Shown here one piece after another: positions 63,968-64,000 of a DNA stretch of 64,000 nt. The position numbers were made by a program, and so were the translations under genes. The stretch covers positions 10,009,501-10,073,500 of the forward strand of contig NC_085120.1 in assembly GCF_030269925.1 (NCBI RefSeq), in the 5' to 3' direction. The notes beneath the pieces are model-generated. The model saw nothing but the letters and a program-made list of their open reading frames with translations. It did no database searches and was not told where the DNA came from. Within the stretch, counting starts at the first letter, position 1. Every line of letters begins with the position of its first letter. The DNA is from Bombyx mori (lineage: Eukaryota > Arthropoda > Insecta > Lepidoptera > Bombycidae).

Positions 63968-64000
63968 TTATTATATGGGTCTAGTTACTAGAGCCTGTGG

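Overview
The window is eukaryotic nuclear DNA from a lepidopteran, almost certainly a Bombyx silkmoth (B. mori or its wild relative). The main reason is the large number of copies of the tRNA-derived SINE Bm1, whose head, body and tail I recognise directly. Many fragments of Lepidoptera-type LINEs and Helitron ends with the 'GACCCGCC' signature support this. Base composition is AT-rich with A/T homopolymers and short-period microsatellites. I found no host protein-coding gene, rRNA, functional tRNA or CRISPR array. The only convincing long reading frames belong to retrotransposons, so this is intergenic or deep intronic DNA filled with mobile elements. Family labels A, B, C, X, Y and Hel-N below are local to this report.

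Layout. 1-4 kb: AT-rich DNA with decayed Bm1 and LINE tails and one solo LTR (3386-3768). 4.0-9.2 kb: a full-length, apparently intact Jockey-type LINE (family A, minus strand) with ORF1 (gag-like, zinc knuckles), ORF2 (endonuclease plus reverse transcriptase), a poly(A) tail and an exact 15-bp target-site duplication. 9.2-20 kb: Bm1 copies, two solo LTRs of one family in opposite orientation, a 1.2-kb non-autonomous Helitron with internal tandem repeats, and LINE C fragments. 20-31.7 kb: a hAT-type MITE with 8-bp TSD, three of four copies of a ~410-bp non-autonomous Helitron, and more Bm1 and LINE pieces. 32-33 kb: a young 5'-truncated LINE B copy with an open RT C-terminus and 10-bp TSD. 33-47 kb: Bm1 and LINE debris, R1-like LINE tails (one inside a Bm1, one with a 15-bp TSD), and an RTE-like remnant. 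47-64 kb: a second hAT-like MITE, two LINE A 3' ends, two further tRNA-derived SINE families, an unnamed 412-bp retroposon with 15-bp TSD, a long-TIR element, an RTE-type LINE nested in a Bm1, and a terminal Helitron copy.

How the parts relate. The elements form a mobilisation network: autonomous LINEs (A looks complete; B, C, R1-like and RTE-like are fragments) and parasitic non-autonomous elements. The Bm1 3' tail is visibly related to the 3' tail of LINE C, which suggests that LINE C supplied the machinery for Bm1. LINE A and LINE B share a 3'UTR hairpin with a compensatory base-pair change. Many Bm1 copies are truncated at one point just 3' of an internal palindrome. These three patterns are the most interesting things in the window. 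I found no defence or metabolic system.
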